A stretch of DNA of 64,000 nucleotides. Origin: Patiria miniata (taxonomy: Eukaryota > Echinodermata > Asteroidea > Valvatida > Asterinidae). The translations under genes were made by a program, and so were the position numbers. Below the pieces are notes generated by a model. The model saw only the letters and a list, made by a program, of their open reading frames with translations, had not been told where the DNA came from and did no database searches. This document shows positions 45,726 to 60,100 of this stretch, piece by piece; the stretch's first letter is position 1, and every line of letters starts with the position of its first letter. The stretch spans positions 4,111,501 to 4,175,500 of the forward strand of contig NW_024037057.1 of the NCBI RefSeq assembly GCF_015706575.1, read 5' to 3'.

Positions 45726-48700
45726 CCCAGTCGTCATCGAACTCAAAATCCACTCCACTTCCCAAGGACTCAGATATGTGTTTCTTATCTTCTTCTGTAA
45801 GTGCACATCCGCCCAATTTTAGGCTACTGATATGTTTCATTTGTGTCAGACTGGGAGCCCACGTTTTTGCAGAGCCACCCAATGAACGATTTCCCACAAG
45901 GCTGAGGGATTGTACTCTTGACATTCCACTTAGTGCTGTAGCAATTGGTTCAATGTCAGTACTCTTCAATGAGCAATGAGTTAATCTTATCTCTGTCAGG
46001 CGCGTCAGGTTATGTAATGGTATGGTCCATAAATCTGTGGAACCACCCAGACCATGAATGTGATCAAGGTTCAAACTGACTAAATCTTTGCGATTACTGA
46101 ATGACTGTAAAATATCAGCCATATCGTTGCCGGTTAATGAGGATATCTCAATGCTCAGTTGTATGCCATCATCGCATGGTTGTACAGAGAAACTAGCAAC
46201 ATGACATTCCACCAGATTCCCCATGCGACTGACTGATTGAGCGACGTATTTTATATCCCTACTGTTTAAGTCACAATCCCTCATTTCCAGCATTTTCAGG
46301 TGAATCATCGACTGCAAACTAGCCGCCCACGTTCCTGCGTTACCACCCAATTCCTCATTGGATGAAAGGTCAAGACAGGCCAGGTTTGCTATTTGACTGG
46401 AAATATGTTCAATGTCAGTGCTTTGCAGAGAGCAATTTCTTAAATTCAACTTCCGAAGTCCCGTCAGTCTTTGAAAGGGTGGTATCCATATATCCGCAGA
46501 ACCACCCAGACCATGAATGTGATCAAGGTTCAAACTGACTAAATCTTTCCGATTACTGAATGACTGTAAAATATCCGCCATATCGTTGCCGGTTAATGAG
46601 GATTTCTCAATGCTCAGTTGTATGCCATCATCGCATGGTTGTACAGAGAATCTACCAACATAACATTCCACCAGATTCCCCATGCGACTGACTGATTGAG
46701 CGACGCATTTTACATCCCTACTGTTTAAGTCACAATCCCTCACTTCCAGCATTTTCAGGTGTATCATCGACTGCAAACTAGCTGCCCACGTTCCTGCGTT
46801 TCCACCCAATCCCTCATTGGATGAAAGGTCAAAAAAGGCCACGTTTGGTATTTGACCAGAAATATGTTCAATGTCAGTGCTTTGCAGTGAACAACCACTA
46901 AGATTCAACTTCCGAAGTTCCGTCATGTTTCGTAAGGGTGGGGCCCAAATATCCGCAGAACCACCCAAACCATCAATGTGTTTAAGGATCAAACTGACTA
47001 AATCTCTCCGATTACTGAATGACTGTAACATATCCGCAATATTCTCAACGGTTAATGGGGAAATCTTAATGCTCAGTTGTATGCCATTATCGCATGGCTG
47101 TACAGAGAAACTACCCAAGTCACAATCCACCAGATTCCTCATGCGACTGACTGATTGAGCGACGCATTTTGCATCCCGACTGTTTAAGTCACAATCTCTC
47201 ATTGTAAGCTTCTTCACGTGAATCATCGACTGCAAACTTGCCGCCCATGTTCCTACGTTACCACGCAGATTCGGATTAAGGATCAAACTGACTAAATCTC
47301 TCCGATTATTGAATGACTGTAAAATATTCGCCATATCCTCGCCGGTTAATGAGGGTCTCTCAATGCTCAGTCGTATGCCATCATCGCATGGTTGTACAGA
47401 GAAACTACCAACATAACATTCCACCAGATTCCCCATGCGACTGACTGATTGAGCGACGCATTTTACATCCCTACTGTTTAAGTCACAATCCCTCACTTCC
47501 AGCATTTTCAGGTGTATCATCGACTGCAAACTAGCCGCCCACGTTCCAGCGTTACCACCCAATCCCTTATTGGATGAAAGGTCAAGACAGGCCACGTTTG
47601 GTATTTGACCAGAAATATGTTCAATGTCAGTGCTTTGCAGTGAACAACCACTAAGATTCAACTTATGAAGTTTCGTCATGTTTCGTAAGGGTGGGGCCCA
47701 AATATCCGCAGAACCACCCAAACCATCAATGGGTTTAAGGATCAAACTGACTAAATCTCTCCGATTACTGAATGACTGTAACATATCCGCAATATTCTCA
47801 ACGGTTAATGGGGAAATCTTAATGCTTAGTTGTATGCCATTATCGCATGGCTGTACAGAGAAACTAACCAAGTCACAATCCACCAGATTCCTCATGCGAC
47901 TGACTGATTGAGCGACGCATTTTGCATCCCGACTGTTTAAGTCACAATCTCTCATTTTGAGCTTCTTCAGGTGAATCATCGACTGCAAACTTGCCGCCCA
48001 TGTTCCTTCGTTACCACGCAGGTTCGGATTAAGGATCAAACTGACTAAATCTCTCCGATTACTGAATGACCGTAAAATATTCGCCATGTCCTCACCGGCT
48101 AATGAGGGCATCTTAATGCTCATTTGTATGCCACCAACGCATGGCTGTACAGAAAAACTACCAAAATCACAATTCACCAGCAGATTCCTCATGCGACTTA
48201 CACAATAGGCGATGAATTTTACATCCCGAATATTTAAGTCAGAATCCCTTATTTCGAGCTTGTTCAGGTGAATCATAGACTGCAAACTAAGCCCCCACGT
48301 TTCTGCGTTTCCACCCAAGTTTGAATTCTTTGAAAGGTTAAGATAGGCCAGGTTTTGTATTTGACATACTGCTGCAGCAATATGCTTAAAGTCCGCACTT
48401 TGCAGTGAACAATCACTTAACTCCAACTTACAAAGTTCCGTCATGTTTCGTAAGGGTAGGGTCCAGATATCTGCGGAACCACTCAAACCAAGAATGCTAT
48501 TAACGATCAAACTGACTAAATCTCTCCGATGACTGAATGAAAGTAAAATATCTGCCATATCCTCACCGGTTAGTGAGGACTTCTTAATGCTCATTTGTAT
48601 GCCACCATCGCATGGCTGTACTGAGAAACTAACAAAATCACAATTCACCACCAGATTCCTCATGCGACTTACAGAATAGGCGATGTATTTAACATCCCGA

Positions 48701-51143
48701 ATGTTTAAGTCACAATCCCTCATTTCGAGCTTTTTCAGGTGAATCATAGACTGCAAACTAGCCTCCCACGTTTCTGCGTTTCCACCCAAGTTCGAATTCT
48801 TTGAAAGGTTAAGATAGGCCAGGTTTGGTATTTCACTTGTTGCCGCAGAAATATGCTTAAAGTCAGCACTTTGCAGTGAGCAATCACTTAAATCCAACTT
48901 ACAAAGTTCCGTCATGTTTCGTAAGGGTGGGGCCCAGATATCTGCGAAGCCACTCAAACCACGAAAGCTATTAAGAATCAAACTGACTAAATCTCTTCGA
49001 ATACTGAATGACTGTAAAATATTCGCCATATCCTCGCCGGTTAGTGATAGCTTTACCATGCTGAGTTGTACGCCATTATCGCATGGCTGTACTCTCCACG
49101 TCCCCATACTACCGAAATCACAATTCACCCGATTCCCCATGTGACTAACTGATTCACCGAAATGTTTCAAATCGCGACTGTTAATGTTGCAATTCCTCAT
49201 AGTAAGCTGCTTTGAGAAAATCGTCGACTGCAAACTAGCCGTCCACATTCCCTCGTTACCACCAAAGTCCCTATAGCCAGAAATTTGAAGGTCGGTCAAG
49301 TTTGGCATTCCCACAACCGAAGATGCAATGTCTACTACATCGCGCTGGTCTAAGCTACATTCCCGTACGCGGAGTGTTGCAAGGGATTTTATCTCTCGCA
49401 ACTGGTCCGCCCAGTCTTTGACAGAGCCAATCGAATTAATTCTTTCAAGTTGTTTTTCAGTCGGGTTACTTTCTTTAAGAATTGATAAAACATTGCTAAC
49501 AGTTAGTGAGCATCCATCGAGATGCAACTCGCGAAGACTTTTCATTGTGGTCAAACGCAAAACTACGACTTTACTCAACCTAGAAAAGTCACACCTGTGA
49601 AATGTGACATCATGTACTTTAGCGAGGTAATCTACCCCTGAAAGCTCGGCAAGAGTCTGCTCGGCAACATGCTGCAGCAACCACACGAGCGAGTTCATTG
49701 AGTCGTTGCTATAACCACCTATCCTCATAGATGCAGTCAAAAATGACTTGATGAAATATACTGATAACACCTCTTTTGACTGACTTTCAAAGTAGCAATT
49801 TAAGGCCAACTGTTTTTCTTCATTGCAAAGCTTGTTCAACATCTTCAATATGTGTCTTGTACACTGCTGATTGTCGCCGCAGCAGAAGCGCAACATGACC
49901 TCAAAATTCTCTGGGTAGTCAAGTTTATCAAGAATCTTCTGAAAGTCCCCGTGGTCCTTGCCTAACAGACTCTGGCAGTACATAGCTGCGCAGTACTCTT
50001 GAAGCGTCTTATGGATAAACTGCACGTTATTGTGCGTGTTAATCCACTTCATGACTCTCTTACTAGTGAGAATGCCCGCTTGCAATGCTTTATCAAGTAC
50101 ACTCTTCTCAAACTCTCCCTCCTGAAATGAAAGCCTTTGCTCTGGGGAAACAAGCCCTTCAAATGCTACTTTGCCGATTGCAATCACTACTTCCGATATT
50201 TCTTCTTCTGTTAAATCAGGCATCTTTCTTCGAAATATGTAACTAATTGCTTTACTGAACAATCTTGACAAAGTATCGGGTAGTGTTTCATCTTCCCTCC
50301 ATAAAACACACATTAGAAGGAGTAGCATGGGACTCCTTGCTAATTCAGACAGGACATCGGATGATTGAATCCTTTCAAGAAGTCCCCCAACCATATGACG
50401 TTCTTTAGAAAAAAATTTGTTCACATACTCTTCAATATCTTCCATCCTAAAGCCAAGAACATTCACGTGTGTGAAAGGTTTAGTAATGAGTGATTTGCTT
50501 GCCAACTTAACAAGGTGGGATGGGCGTGTTGTTACGACTACAAAACATTCTTTGCCAAATTTTCGATTGAGCATTCTCAGAATGGAACCAAACTTCTTTG
50601 GTTCGAGGTTAGTTGTCCTAAATTCATCAAAACCGTCTATGAGAACGAGCACTCTACTACCATTGTTCTGAATGAATCCTTCCAAATCACGCTGGTTAAC
50701 GTTTGTATCGTCTGATAAAAGTTGATCAAAGACTGACTCAACAAGATCCGAAGTTTGGTCGAGAGCGGACATTTTCAAAACAAACAAAAGTGTGAACTGT
50801 TCATGTAAAATGGAACCAACAGCCCAGTCGTATGCAATTTTGTCAATAATAGTGGACTTGCCCAACCCAGGTAACCCACACAAAATGACGCGTTTAATCA
50901 CTGTCCCGTGTTTTGTAATGAGAAAAATGTCCCCATACTCATTAACATACCCCTCAATGTCATCCTGGTCACCCTTTTCTAATTGCAACTCTGTATATAT
51001 ATCCATAATATGTTTCATGTCATCATCGACCCAGGGAATTAACTGAACGTAACTACCTGTGGTAGTATACAAGTGTTTTAATTCACTCCTGCACTGATCA
51101 GCAGCAGTATCACTCGGACTGGATTGCGCTCTTCCCGTCTCGG
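45559..51143 (-). CDS. gene C NACHT-LRR exon with acidic tail
   Basis: A 5,585-nt terminal exon with acceptor tcttttcttttaacag. Walker A ILCGLPGLGKST, Walker B RVLVLIDGFDEF, then CFVVVTTRPSH. The LRR part is built from 153-residue (459-bp) super-units containing 'FSVQPCD.GIQLSIE', 'DLVSL.L..I.GLGGSADIW' and 'HLK.LE.RDCDLNSRD'. Two truncated units are fused at LILNPNLRGN. The last roughly 55 residues are SSEED/SSDEN repeats, rich in CK2-type acidic serine sites. Confidence 0.9.
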
Positions 51144-54100
51144 CTGTTAAAAGAAAAGAGGCAATGTTAGGAGTGTATGTCAGCGGCGGCACTTGCAATG
51201 GGTTCAAATGGATTCATGATTTTTCTTCCTGTTGATGTTTCTTAAGGGTATTTTAAGCCTTCATATGTTTTTTTTTTTTGGTAAAACGCAATTTTTCTGG
51301 CAGCGGGTCTATACTAAAATGTTATGTCTTGATTTCCTTCTTTCCCACAAATACTCTTAGTGAATATTTTTTTTTCTCCCGATCAGACAATTTTGCTTGC
51401 CAGTTTAGCACAGTGCGAGGGTGGTCTACCAAAAACCAATTTGCCGAACTGTGACTTCAGGCAGAAGAACACTGACGTTTTGATCATCTACTAGCAACTA
51501 TACTACAGGCTACACATGCGCATCTCTAAGGAAGAAATTAATGCACCACCATGATGGATGTTATACAAAGGATATGTTTAGTCAGTATCTAAGTTGGTTA
51601 GTAAAAGTAAGTCTTGTTGGATGTAGTTATTGTTGGATGCAGTTATTTGTGTCGTATCCCAGTAGGATCTCGTAGACTGCAGTTTCCTGTGCCCAGTTCG
51701 CCTTCAATATACACGTATGTCGAGTGGGTGGTTCCATATGGAACACCAATAATAAACTGGTGGTTCTATATGTAACACCAATAATAAACTAGACAATAAT
51801 GCTATTAATTGAGAGGTCTGCCCGAACCCAAAAATCTTGACTGTAAGATTTTACTGAAAAATCTTTGCAAATTGGGTCCCTTGTAAAAGCGTGCTGTTTA
51901 GGTTAATTCATTAACAGAAATCGTCATGCGAAATTCCGATACAATAACTGATTTAATAGGATCTCATTCTGCCATTCAAATCACAACTAATTATTGAGTT
52001 ACTCTTTGCCACTATTTCATTAGTTTCATTAGTTTTAACACACTCGATAAGGCTGCGTTCCTTTCAAAATCCTTTTGGGTACTTTTTCTTCGTGCACCTA
52101 CAAATTTGTGAATTTGGTATGAAATGGAAGTGTACGATTTGCACAACTTTCTTCAGTTACTGAGCGTACCTAATGTGCCCCGAACCAAGTCGTTCCTGCC
52201 TGAATCAATCAGAGCCTTCTCCAACGTCCGCCATGCTTCCGTGTAATTGTCCTGCTTTCTCCACCATGTGCTTAACATCTCAAAGCACTGCCCTACAACA
52301 TCATTGGAATGATTAGCCTTAATCGTACCAATATGTTCTTTTGAACATTTCAAGTATAAGGCCAATTTTTCCCAGTCTGCTGCAATCTTCTCAGCTTGTT
52401 TCCAGATTGCTCTGTCGTCAGGTAGAGTATCTATAAATGAATAAAATGCCAGTACACCATAAATAAAACGTGTACAGCTTTAATTAGAAGTCATTATTAT
52501 CGTTAGAATGTATTCTTTGGGAACGACTGCGATAACATCCCGAAAAAAAACAGGTTGTAACGTTGCAACTGTACTGCAAGAGACATGGAATTTATATGAC
52601 GCTATTTAAAATCGTAAAGGTAAAGGTCCCATAGCCATTACTGGCCGTAGGGGCAGTGGGATGTTAGAGGTCCACTGTGTCTTGTCCGCGGCATATGAGT
52701 TGCGGGGCCCAGTCCTCTCCTCTCGCCTTTTTACCTTTCCTGAACGAATCAGGTACCCATTTTTACTGTTGGGTCGTCAGAGAGAGTTTTCCAGCTTTTG
52801 GTCCGAATGAGATTCGAACCGCCAACCTTCCACTCCGTAGCTCCACGCTCTAACCGCTCGGCTACGGGGCCCCTCTTTGAGATCATATGACATACTAAAT
52901 AGTTCAGTTTCATGATGTCTCATTCACACATATATTTATATTAACGTAAAGGATTTTTACTAGTCTGATGCAGAAAAAATTCTTCCCACCACATTTCAGT
53001 AAATGTATAGGAACCGAGAACAAGTCCACTCGCAGACCGGATACGTTCGCGCGCAAAAGGAACCATGAATAAGTTGTTTGCAGCGGCCCAAAAAAGTCGT
53101 TACTTCTTACTTTACACTTTAGATGAAACGAGCAATACATTTTAACAAAATTGTATACCTTATAGTACAGAGGGAAACTATGAATGAAATTCAGGGAGAG
53201 ACCATACAAAATATTGGATTCTGTGTAATTATTTACCTGATCTGCTTTCTGTATCAGTCACTCCCACATAAACCCCTGGATTAGATGTAATCTCTTTCTG
53301 CTTGCTCTGATCTTTAGCCCCTCTCAGTTGTACCTTTGGTTGTGGTTTGTCTTGATTAGCAACTTCATCATGTCTTGGTCTCTGGTACTCAGATGATAAA
53401 GTCTCTTTCTTCTGGCTTTGTTCTTTTGGCCCTTCCCAGTGAACATCTTGTTGAGATTCGTCTCGGTGACCAATTTCATCCCGTTTCGGTCTCTGGTCCT
53501 GGGTTGATGCAGCTCCTTTATGCTTTCGCTGTTCTTTGGTCCCTCCCACTTGTATCTCTGGTAGAGGTTTGTCTCGATGACACTGTAATTGCCCCTGCCT
53601 CGGTCCATGTGCTTCAGATGACGTCGTCCCCTTTTGAGCATTCTTCTCGAATTCTCCCATATTCAGCTTTGCCCTGGGAAGCACTTGACTCAGTCTATGT
53701 TCCTCATTAGGTTGTTTTGTCCGTTTCTGTTTGCCCTGTTCTTCAGCAACTACTCCTTGTTCATGTATCTGAGGTTTAGCTTGTTTAGCAACTTCCTCCT
53801 GTCCCGGTCTCGGTCTCTCAGTTGATGTACTTACTTCCTGCTTGCTCTGTTTTTGAGCCCCCTCCACATCTACTTCCGATTCAGGTTTGTCCAGATTACT
53901 AACTTCCTCCTGGCTAGGTTTCTGGTCCTCAGATGATGTAGTCGTTTTCTGCTTGCTCTGTTCTTTAACATCTTCCGCTTGTACTGATGGTTTGCGTGTG
54001 TCTTGATAGCCACTTTCCTCCTGCCTCGGTCTCTGTGCCTGAGATGATTTAGTTCCTTTCTGCATGCTCCTTTCTTTTGTTGGAGCCACAAGAACGTCTG

Positions 54101-57100
54101 TTTGAGGTTTTCTTCGTTTACCAATTTCCTTTTGTCCCGTTCTCTGTCCCTCAGATGATGTAATCCCTGTCTTCTTTCTAGTTTTGTCTTGATTACCACA
54201 AAACTCCTCCTCATGTCGTCTTTTCTGTCCCTCAAGTGATATATACCCTTTTTGTTTGCTGTGATATTTAACCTTTCCAACTTGTTGAGGTTTATCTCGA
54301 TTATCATCTAATTGTCCATGCCTCAATCCACGTTCTTCCGATGAAGTCAACTCCTTCTGAGCATTCTTCTCAGATACCCCTAGTTTCTGCTTTTTCTGTG
54401 GAAGCTCGTGACTCGGTGTTCGTTTTTGTTTGGCCTGTTTTTTTAAAAGATCTCCTTGTTCATGTATCCGATGTCTGTCTTGTTTAGCAAGTTTCTCCTT
54501 TCTCTGATCCTCATATGATGTATCCCCTCTCTCTTGTACTGATGGTTTGGGTTTCTCTAGATGGTCAACTTCCTCCAGTCTTGGTCTCTGTTCCTCAGAT
54601 GTTGAAGTCCTTTTGCGCTTTCTCCGTTTTTTAGCATGTCCCACTTTCATCTCTTGTTCTGGTTTGTCTCGATACCCAACTGCCTCCTGTCTCAATCTCT
54701 GTTCCTCAGATGTTGGAGTCCTTTTGTGCTTGCTCTGCTCTTTAGCCCCCTCTTGTTTTACTGATGGTTTCTCTTCATGACCAACTTCCTCCAGTCTTGG
54801 TCCCTGTTCCTCAGATGTTGAAGTCATTTTCCGCTTTCTCCGTTTTTTAGCCCGTCCCACTTTCATGTCTTTTTCTGGTTTGTCTCGAAACCCAACTTCC
54901 TCCTGTCTCAATCTCTGTTCCTCAGATGTTGAAGTCCCTTTCTGCTCTCTGTGTTTCTTAGTCTCTCTCTCTTGTACTGATGGTTTGGGTTTCGCTAGAT
55001 GACAAAGTTCCTTCTGGCTTTGTCTCTGTTCCTCAGATGTTGATATGCTTTTCTGCTTTCTTCTTTTTTTAGCCCGTCCCACTTTCATGTCTTGTTCAGG
55101 TTTGTCTCCATACCAAACGTCTTCCTGTCTTGGTCTCTGTTCCTCAGATATTGAAGATCTTTTCCGCTTTCTCCTTTTTTTAGCCCCTCCCACTTTCATC
55201 TCTTGTTCAGGTTTGTCTCGATAACCACAGTCCTCCTGTCTCAATTTCTGTTCCTCAGATGTTGAAGACCCTTTCTGCTCTCTCTGTTCTTTAGCCCCTC
55301 TCTCTTGTACTAATGGTTTGGATTTCTCTAGATGGCCAACTTCCTCCTGTCTCAATCGCTGTCCCGTAGATATTGAAGTCCATTTCTGCATGCTCTGTCC
55401 TTCAACCCTTCTCTTTTGTACTAATGGTTTGGGTTTCTCTACATGACCAACTTCCTCCTGTCTCAATATCTGTGCCTCGGATGTTGAAGTCCTTTTCCGC
55501 TTTCTTCGCTTTTTAGCCCGTCCAACTTTCATACTTATCTCAGGTTTGTCTCGATACCCACATTCCTCCTGTCGCAATTTCTGTTCCTCAGATTTTGAAG
55601 TCCCAGCTTTCTGCTCTCTCTGTTCTTTGGTCCCTTTCTCTTGTACTGATGGCTTGGCTTTCTCTGTATCACCAATTTCCTCCTGTCTCAATCTCTGTTC
55701 CTCAGATGTTGAATTCATTTTCCGTTTTCTTCGTGTTTTAGGCCGTTCCACTTTTATCTCTTGTTCAGGTTTGTCTCCATACCCAACTGCCTCTTGTCCC
55801 TGTTTCTCAGATGATGAAGGCCTACATGCAGTATCTTTCTGATTATTCTGTTCTTTAGAGCCTCCCATCTGAACTTCTTGTTGGGGTTTGTCTGGATGAA
55901 GCTGAAATTGTCCAAGCCTCGTTCCATGTTCTTCGGATGATGTCATTACCTTTTGATTATTCTTTTCAAATTCTTCTAGTTTCTGCTTTTTCTGTGGAAG
56001 CTCTTTACTCGGTCTCTGCTCCTCAATAGATGGCCGTGGCCGTTTCTGCTTGCCCTGTGCTTTCACAAATACCTGTTGTTCATGTATCTCAGGTTTGTCT
56101 TGTTCAGTTATTTCCTTCTGTCTTGGTCTCTGTCCCCAGGATGTAGTCCCTTTCTGCATGTTCTGTTTTTTAACACCCTCCATCTGCCCCATCGTTTTAG
56201 GTTCGACTAAATGACCAACTTCCTCCTGACGCGATCTCTGACCCTCAGATGATGTAGTACCTTTCTGTATGTCTTGTTCTTTAGTCCCTCCTGTTTGTAT
56301 TGATGTTCTGGCTTTCTCTTGATTAACAATTTCTTCCTGTTTCAACCTCTGTCGCATATCTGATGGAATCATGAAGGCCAGCTCTTCACGCCCTATTGAA
56401 TTTAACGCATCTCTCAAACTTTGAAATCCTTCCTCGCGATTTGTTTGCTTTCTCCACCAAGGAAGCAGCATCTGAAGGCTCCTTTCTTTGTCGTCTTGGA
56501 AGGAGGTTTTGATTTCCTTGATTTCTGCTTCTTCATATCCCAGGGATTTGGCCAACTTTTTCCAGCATGATTCGGTTTTCGAAGCCAAGTCCCGGAAGAA
56601 TGGATCATCAGCAAAATGTTTGCCTGCCAAACAAAAAGAAACCTTTTTCGTAAGGATAAAAGTGCAATGCATTTATTATTTTATTTATTATTTCACTTTC
56701 AATGAGTTGTCTATCTTTGGGAAGCAAAAGCAGGGTAAGGTGAAACATTACAGTAGAGGAGGTGGCACAAACCTTCCGACGCAGAAAGCCCATTTGCTAA
56801 CACACTTACAGTAAGGGATCCCTCCGGGGACGCAGATATTTAGCGCCTTGGTTTGAGGCTACACAACACTGTATCTATTTGAACACAATCTCGACATGTC
56901 TGTAGACTATAAATAAGGAGGTCATTGACAGGTAACAGATGTTTTATACATGCTCTGTGGTCAAGTCGTGCACTGGCTACCAGCAAGTGACTTTGTTTTG
57001 TGCACGTGTATATGGACAGCCCAGGTTGTCAGGCTCAGATATGCCTGACCCGGGGTCACACACTAAAGGTGACTGCATATATCCGTAGTGGGTGTCTCTG

Positions 57101-60100
57101 GCTAGGATTAGATGGAAGATCACCAGAATTGGTTTAATTTTTTTTTTAATTAAGGTAATTAACCAAATTGGGTCCCCAAAAGGGCCAGTTTCTGCGTCGG
57201 AGGGTTAGATCGCTCTTTAAATATAAGTTTTTGCACCAGTACTCCTCATAATGCACCCCCCCCCCCCAAAAAAAAAGAGAAGATGCTACAGGGTCAATCA
57301 TGTTCTCATCATTGCACTTTCCAGGATGCATTTTCAAATGCAGTTGCTTTTCCCCCGTGACTTACAGAGGAGGATGTGGTATATCCGGCCTATGAGGGTA
57401 AAATCCCACAGGTTGTTCCCCATCTAGAAAGATACTGTACATGTTTTCCTAGAGCATTTACCTTTTAGTCCACCGCCCAGTAGGCCATCGGTACACAGAC
57501 GAAGTGAGATGTTCTCGTCCTGTTGAATTCCATAGTCGAGAAGTGTCAGCAAGTTACAGAGCTGGAAAATAATTTTTAATATCCTGATATAACACACTCT
57601 TTGGAACCATTTTCATCATGAGACTAAATCGGTAGTGCTAAAACCAGCAAACTTTAGTGCTAAAACACCATTATACTGGCATCAGACGTAGCACTACTCT
57701 AGAACTCTAGAGCCAGAAGAGGTTATCACTAAAACCCACAATGCATGGCCTTTAATTCGATGGAATGTAATGGTAATTTCGTTATGGCTACTTTTAAAAC
57801 ATGAAGCCAACCTTACCTCTAAGTTACGGAAATTTCTTCGAATGAACAGTCGCTGTTGTTGAGACTGGACACTGATTTTCTCCTGTATTTTCTGTTTCAA
57901 GGTTGATACGGATGTCTGTGGATCTATTTGTAAACAAAGCGTAGTTGGTTTTTGCAGGAGGGGACTTCGAATGAAGACCTGCACTGCCACATATCTGGAA
58001 CTGTTAGAATGGAAGTTTTGCATTTTAAGGGTTTTTAAATAGTTATAAATAATCTTTTTTTAAAGTACATCAATTATTCTTGGAAAATGTTTTCTATTGA
58101 CACCAATTTAAAGTAATTGTAATCAAACGGAGTTTAGTATACAATGCAACATTTGAAGAGCTTCATTGGCTTAGGTAATTTGTCAAACACGAGGTGCATA
58201 ACGAACAGGAGTATTTAATCGTGTTTTACCAGATAAGCCGAGGTTTGTCTTGATCACCAACTTGTTCCTTCTTCAATTTCCCCTCCTCGGTTGATGCCGC
58301 TCCGTTTTGTTTGCTCTCCTCGTCAACTCCTGCATCATGACGCCTTTCTGGCTCGGGTTCAGCTGCTTCGTCTCTCAATTCGCTCACTACTGATGTAAGA
58401 AGGAAAACAGAGTGATCATCATTTTTTTGTTTACTAATTGTTTTAAACTATCTCTACTGTTGTGGGTTTTTTTTAAATTAAGAGTCTTTTTTTTTTTACA
58501 CTTTGTGGGATCAAAGGACTTTAGGAGCCAGTATCAAAATATACTTTTTAAACCGATATTTTGCTCGTTGCCATGATTACGGGCCACTATTAGTTTTGGC
58601 CATTCTGAGGCTGCAAAAATTCTTCTTTTTTTGGCGTTATTTTCAAAGGTCATCGAGCCAAACTGCGAAGTAATGTCACAAAGGTAACTATATCACGACA
58701 AAGTATCGTCCTTACCCTTACGAGAAAAAAATAGAAACACTTCTGAAAAAATCTCTTTTATATTCCCTTCTTTAATTTCCCTTCGTCTATGGTTAGTTCA
58801 GACATTGGTCTTTTCATATCTGGTGAGAAAATGTTGGCTTATTGTATATCCTTTGTGCAGTAGCGCCCCAAATTGGTAATGGTAAATTTTACAAAACCTT
58901 AAAAAGTGTATTTTCAGTGTTGTCCTTTGTTTTGAGTAATAACTTGTATAATTGGTATTGTTCTGGAATCTCGCACATTTTCACAAACAGAGCCAGCCTG
59001 TGTATCATTTATAGACCAGTGGATGAATAGTAGGTCGTGTACTCCCCCCACACCTAGCTAGGCCCCGCCCACTCCCCCTGTGCCACCGAATTTAGAACTT
59101 GTATGTTTCATAACGAAACAAATGTAAATAAATGATATGCAAGTGAACGCTTTAGAAATTACATAGACATCCTTTTCACAGCCCCCATCCCCCACCCTGG
59201 GGGCATTGCTTGGGGTTGAGGGTGGGGTGTGACCACCCACCAATAACTTGGCTTTGTTGGTAAAATCATTGTCACATGGGCAAAACTCATGTGTTTGCAA
59301 GCCGCAATGAATAATAATGGCCATATCCATTGTCCTCTGATTGAAGTGCATTCATTAATTGAAATAATGATGTCTAGTCCTCCCCTCCCAGCTAGGCCCC
59401 GCCCCTTCCCTTGCCACCAAATTCAGATTTTGATTGCTACTTGTATTTGCCTACATTAAAATTGTAAATAGATATAAATGTGCAAGTGAACCTTTCATAA
59501 TTTACACCTATAGGCGTACCCGCCTCTTAGCTCACCCTCATGCCCCCCCTCTTCCTACTCCAGTGCTCATTATGAGCAACAACCCCTCCCCCTCCCACAG
59601 AAATCCACATGTTAATATGAAATAATGTAAAGATTAGTCTTAAATCACTTCTGAATATAAGAAATCTGCTTGTTCACAATTTAGCTCACCCGGTACATTT
59701 TGGGCCAAGTCAGTCAGCCCGATGGCCTCTAATGCTCGTCTCAGTTTCCGAGCTGCTTCTTCGCGATCTGTCGTCTTTTCCCACCAAGTGAGTAGCATGT
59801 GACGGCTCCCCTCAGTGCTGCCTTCGTTGGTGGTTTGGATGTTTGCAATTTCCGATTCTTCATATCGTAAGTGTTTGGCCAATTCCTTCCATGATGATTC
59901 GATTTTTGAGGACAAGTCCTTGAGGTACTCATCATCAACGCTGGCTTTGTCTGCCAAAAGAATGTTCCAAGTGAGCCTTCAGTTACATACTTTGAAGTGC
60001 ATGCACTACAGTACACTATAGGGTGAAACACCCTCCTCCCCCCCCCCCCAAAAAAAAAAAAAACCAATTAATTAAATTAAAAAAGAGGCAAGCCTTAAAT

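Noticed and set aside
45289-45822. Plus-strand Ser/Glu/Arg-rich frame
   Set aside because: Antisense of the minisatellite encoding the acidic tail of gene C.
52800-52873. Functional tRNA gene
   Set aside because: Box A and box B are present, but the 3' half does not close an acceptor stem and runs into a repeat body with a TTTACC tail: a SINE.
53375-56614. Several open frames on both strands inside the charged-repeat exon of gene C
   Set aside because: They are shadows of the 111-bp repeat; only the frame continuous with the Death domain has matching splice phases.
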